Of a stretch of DNA of 64,000 bases, positions 61,265 to 64,000 are shown one piece after another. The notes under the pieces are model-generated. The model had not been told where the DNA came from and did not search any database. It worked only from the letters and a program-made list of their open reading frames with translations. The position numbers and the translations under genes were made by a program. Every line of letters starts with the position of its first letter. The stretch's first letter is position 1. The DNA comes from Glebionis coronaria (taxonomy: Eukaryota; Streptophyta; Magnoliopsida; Asterales; Asteraceae), in assembly GCA_025667525.1 (NCBI GenBank), contig CM046882.1, forward strand, positions 26,129,394 through 26,193,393, in the 5' to 3' direction.

Positions 61265-63406
61265 CTAGCTCGCGTCATCGCCACCATCCTCGCCACCCTC
61301 CCGATCCTCAGCATCATCACCCGGGCGACTCCCGCTCCCGCTGGCACCAGCACTCTCATATCTCGAAAAATGATCGCCATACCTGCCTTCGTTTCTCAGC
61401 AGGCCCATCATGAAATCAACATCCCGATCCCGACGAGTCTCAGGGGGTGGTGACGAAAAGCTCGAGGTAGTACTGGCGTATCCCGGCAATACCATACCCA
61501 CGCCAGCATGGTGGCCGCGAAACTTACCTCCTCGCACCATCCTGTTGATCTCGGCAGTGGTGTGCTCACCCGTCGCCTCTAGCTCCCTCATCTGATCCTG
61601 TGTGGTGACAATAACACCAGATAGTAAATATATTAGTCGGGTTGCTAGATTATTAATTAATGATTAATTAAAGTGTGTTTTGAAAAGAATACTTACATAT
61701 AACTAGAGAGACTGCTCATCTATAAATACACCATCTGAATTTGTATTCAAACGATAGAACATGTCGATCTCTGAAGGCTCCTGTTGGGTTTCGGACGCCT
61801 TTTGTTGTACATACACACGTAAGTAAGATCAATCTAATTAAATGCGGCAATAATAATATGTATGTAAAATCAATAATGATAATAATAAAATAATAAAAAT
61901 AAAAAATAATAATAATAATAATAAAATAAAAAAATAAAAAAACAATAATAATGTAAAATCAATAATAATAATAATAGTAATTACCATGAGCTGTCGAGTG
62001 CGAGGGATCGACCGAGAACCATGTCAGGAGATAAGTGTTGCCTTAGACCGATTTTGGTTGTTTGTTAAGGATCGCTTCTTGTTATCTTCGTCAATCCAAA
62101 ACGCTATCTGTTTCTCCCACTCTTCAGCTGTGTGCTCGTCGGGTCTGTTCCGCCAAATTTGATCCACATCGTATTCTCCTGTCTCCGGGTCTTTTACACA
62201 GTAATCTCGCTTCAGACTGGCCTTGCTGGTGTTGTATGATTTTTGTAACTGGGCATTAATGGTATTATAAATATTCTGCCACCGAGGGGTGCTCATGTGC
62301 GGCGCGAGATCATATTTTTTCTGCAATCAAATACAACACATTGAAAACAGAGTTAGAAATATAATTTATATATTTATTTAAATTCGTTTATTTATTTATA
62401 TGATATAAATAAATAAACGAATTTAAATAAATATACACAATACAACACATTGAAAACAGAGTTAGAAATATAATTTATATATCTATTTAATTTGTTTATT
62501 TATTTATATGATATAAGTAAATAAACGAATTTAAATAAATATACACAATACAACACACTGAAAATAGAGTTAAAAATATAATTTATATTTATTTAAATTT
62601 GTTTATTTATTTATATGATATAAATAAATAAATAAATTTAAATAAATATACACAATACAACACATTGAAAACAGAGTTAGAAATATAATTTATATATTTA
62701 TTTAAATTCGTTTATTTATTTATATGATATAAATAAATAAACGAATTTAAATAATATACACAATACAACACATTAAAAACAGAGTTAGCAATATAATTTA
62801 TATATTTACTTAAATTTGTTTATTTATTTATATGATATAAATAAAAAAACAAATTTAAATAAATATATACAATTAAATAAATGAACACGATAATTAAATA
62901 AATATAAAATGATAACTTACCCCAATAGCTGTCCTGGCCGCCGCCTTGTGTCCTTCGGGGACCTTGCTCCATGAGGGGTGATACAAAGGTATTTCTCTAG
63001 CGACACACCCGAATAAGTTTCCCCAATGATCTGCGTAGGGGCCAACAGGTGTAACAAGGTTACCTCTAGCGGCTACAAAGTCGATCTCGACCGGCCGGTT
63101 GTGATTATCGTCCACCGCATCCAGTAATTTCAGGCAGCGGGTCTTGTCCCGGGTATTCTGCCTGCCGGCTCTCCTCCCGCCCAAATTGGGATTTTTCTTT
63201 CCTTTTCCTGCAAAATCAAGTGAGTGATAAAGTCATAAAAGTTAAGGCAAACAAGTTCAATATGTGTATCAAATTTGTATTACAATAATCCAGAAATTCT
63301 TACCCCGGTTGACGAAGCAACCCCCGCAACCGAATGATGGAGGACGTGGACGTGAAGGATCCTCGCCACCACCGTCCCAGCCGTGTCCCCGTGCAACATC
63401 AGTAAT
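61265..63406 (-). pseudogene. Transposase_24 (TnpA-like) gene copy in element D
   Basis: Exons on the minus strand: 63406-63304, 63207-62921, 62320-61985, 61798-61697 and 61597-61265, the same lengths and phases as in element C. Domain content is the same, and the last exon differs at 5 of 110 residues. Lesions differ from the C copy: the start ATG is ATT (63406-63404), exon 3 has CGA to TGA in ATLIS-stop-HGS, and exon 4 has CAG to TAG near its end. The TGG that is TGA in copy C is intact here (EEWEKQIAFW). It cannot make the full protein. Confidence 0.85.
62330..62890. repeat. Intron 2 tandem palindromic units, element D copy
   Basis: Five units homologous to 54225-54775 in inverted orientation, including the CGAATTTAAATAAATATAC hairpin arms. 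Copy number is the same in both elements. Confidence 0.85.
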
Positions 63407-63409
63407 CTG

Positions 63410-63640
63410 TATACAGGTACAATTAGCATAACATGTAGAAATTCACAAGTTTATAAATCCCCAACGACATGTCGCTGGGGAAACCAAAATGATAAAAATA
63501 AGTAAATAAGTGTTATCAGTTAGAATTAAAAAAACATACTGTTAGTTGTGGTGGTCAGTTGTGATCGGCTGTGGTCGGTCGCTGTCGGCTGTGGTCGGCT
63601 GTGGTCGGCTGTGGTCGGCTGCGGTCGGCTACAATAACAT
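63410..63640 (-). repeat. Deletion junction, palindrome and decamer repeat in the D leader
   Basis: Next to the TnpA-like gene the sequence ATAAATCCCCAACGACATGT (63456-63475) is the inverted equivalent of 47220-47245 and marks the internal deletion junction. 63540-63640 has about eight copies of GGTCGGCTGT, equivalent to the GCCGACCACA leader repeats of element C. Confidence 0.7.
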
Positions 63641-63769
63641 AAAACATTAATTAAAAAAAACCATTCAATTAAAAAACTATAAATTTATATAAAAACAATT
63701 GAATTAAAAAAACCAAAACCTTTAATTTATAAAAACTTAAAATAAAAGACAAAACCTTTAATTATGGCT

Positions 63770-64000
63770 AGCGGTGGTCTACTGCTGTGGTGGTGGTGTG
63801 GGTGATTCGAAGTGGTGGTGGTGTGGGTGATTCGTAGTGGTGACGGTGGGATGATTCGCAGTGGTGATGGTGGGGGTGATGGAGATGGATATGGGTGATG
63901 TGGTGGTGATTAGCAGTGGTAACTGGTGAGGGTGATGATTGGTGGTGATGAATGGTGGTGATGATTCGTGGTGGGTTATGTGGTGGGGATGGAGGAGAGT
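63770..64000 (-). repeat. GTGGTG-rich minisatellite at the window end
   Basis: GGTGATTCGTAGTGGTG-like units are repeated with variation. On the minus strand this is the CAC/ATCACC-rich leader block equivalent to 46600-46800. It continues beyond the window. Confidence 0.6.

Larger units (their letters stand above)
60418..64000 (-). mobile_element. CACTA element D: inverted, TNP2-less relative of element C (runs off window)
   Basis: Begins CACTACAACATTTGAGCCC at 60418, preceded by TAT, and is the inverted equivalent of the right part of element C (56644 back to about 53650). Beyond 63440 it jumps to sequence equivalent to the C leader (about 47240 and leftwards), so the roughly 6.4 kb with leader copy 2 and the TNP2 gene is missing. 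It keeps the TnpA-like gene, intron repeats, palindromes and leader. The other terminus and the target duplication lie outside the window. Confidence 0.85.

Overview
The window is plant nuclear DNA: AT-rich, with GT-AG introns and nested retrotransposons and CACTA transposons. The element styles resemble Asteraceae, but that is an impression from family resemblance and was not tested. I find one intact host gene, a five-exon cytokinin dehydrogenase (CKX, minus strand, 3441-5847). Almost everything else is mobile DNA, transposon-carried gene pieces or unassigned AT-rich spacer.

Layout. 1-3440: a T-rich stretch with a GTT-tailed retroposon end and a broken retroelement tail (zf-RVT type). 3441-5847: CKX, with a TATA box at 5924-5931. 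5933-14202: spacer holding a Mutator-like element (7618-8918, 9-bp target duplication), a Stowaway MITE (11946-12198) and several small tandem repeats. 14208-23504: a complete but dead Ty1-copia element on the minus strand (target duplication GTAAA). Inside it lies an ORF1-only LINE (18447-20869, 16-bp target duplication), and one LTR carries a block that looks like mitochondrial DNA. 23904-27745: a CACTA element (target duplication AAA) carrying part of an armadillo-repeat kinesin (ARK/KIN-UA-like) gene. 27749-36008: spacer with gene scraps (DENR-like, kinase-like).

36009-57929 is a 21.9-kb nest. An outer CACTA (target duplication TCA) contains a young non-autonomous LTR element (37492-41351, CTAAC) and a 13.9-kb inner CACTA (42767-56644, GTG). 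The inner CACTA has both gene types of its superfamily: a TNP2-type transposase (49760-53500, dead) and a Transposase_24/TnpA-like gene (53693-55838, one nonsense codon). It also has a long leader region in two tandem copies, a 48-unit minisatellite and an antisense zf-GRF gene. Its ends and leader are studded with a 28-bp perfect palindrome. From 60418 to the window end runs a second member of that family in the opposite orientation. It has lost the whole TNP2 gene but kept the leader and the TnpA-like gene.

How it works together: in En/Spm-type elements the TNP2/TnpD protein cuts, while TnpA binds repeated subterminal sites. Here the 28-bp palindrome is the obvious candidate binding site of the Transposase_24 protein, and the leader is placed so that both genes could be spliced from one promoter. 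Both copies of the system look inactivated by stop codons, several of them G:C-to-A:T changes.
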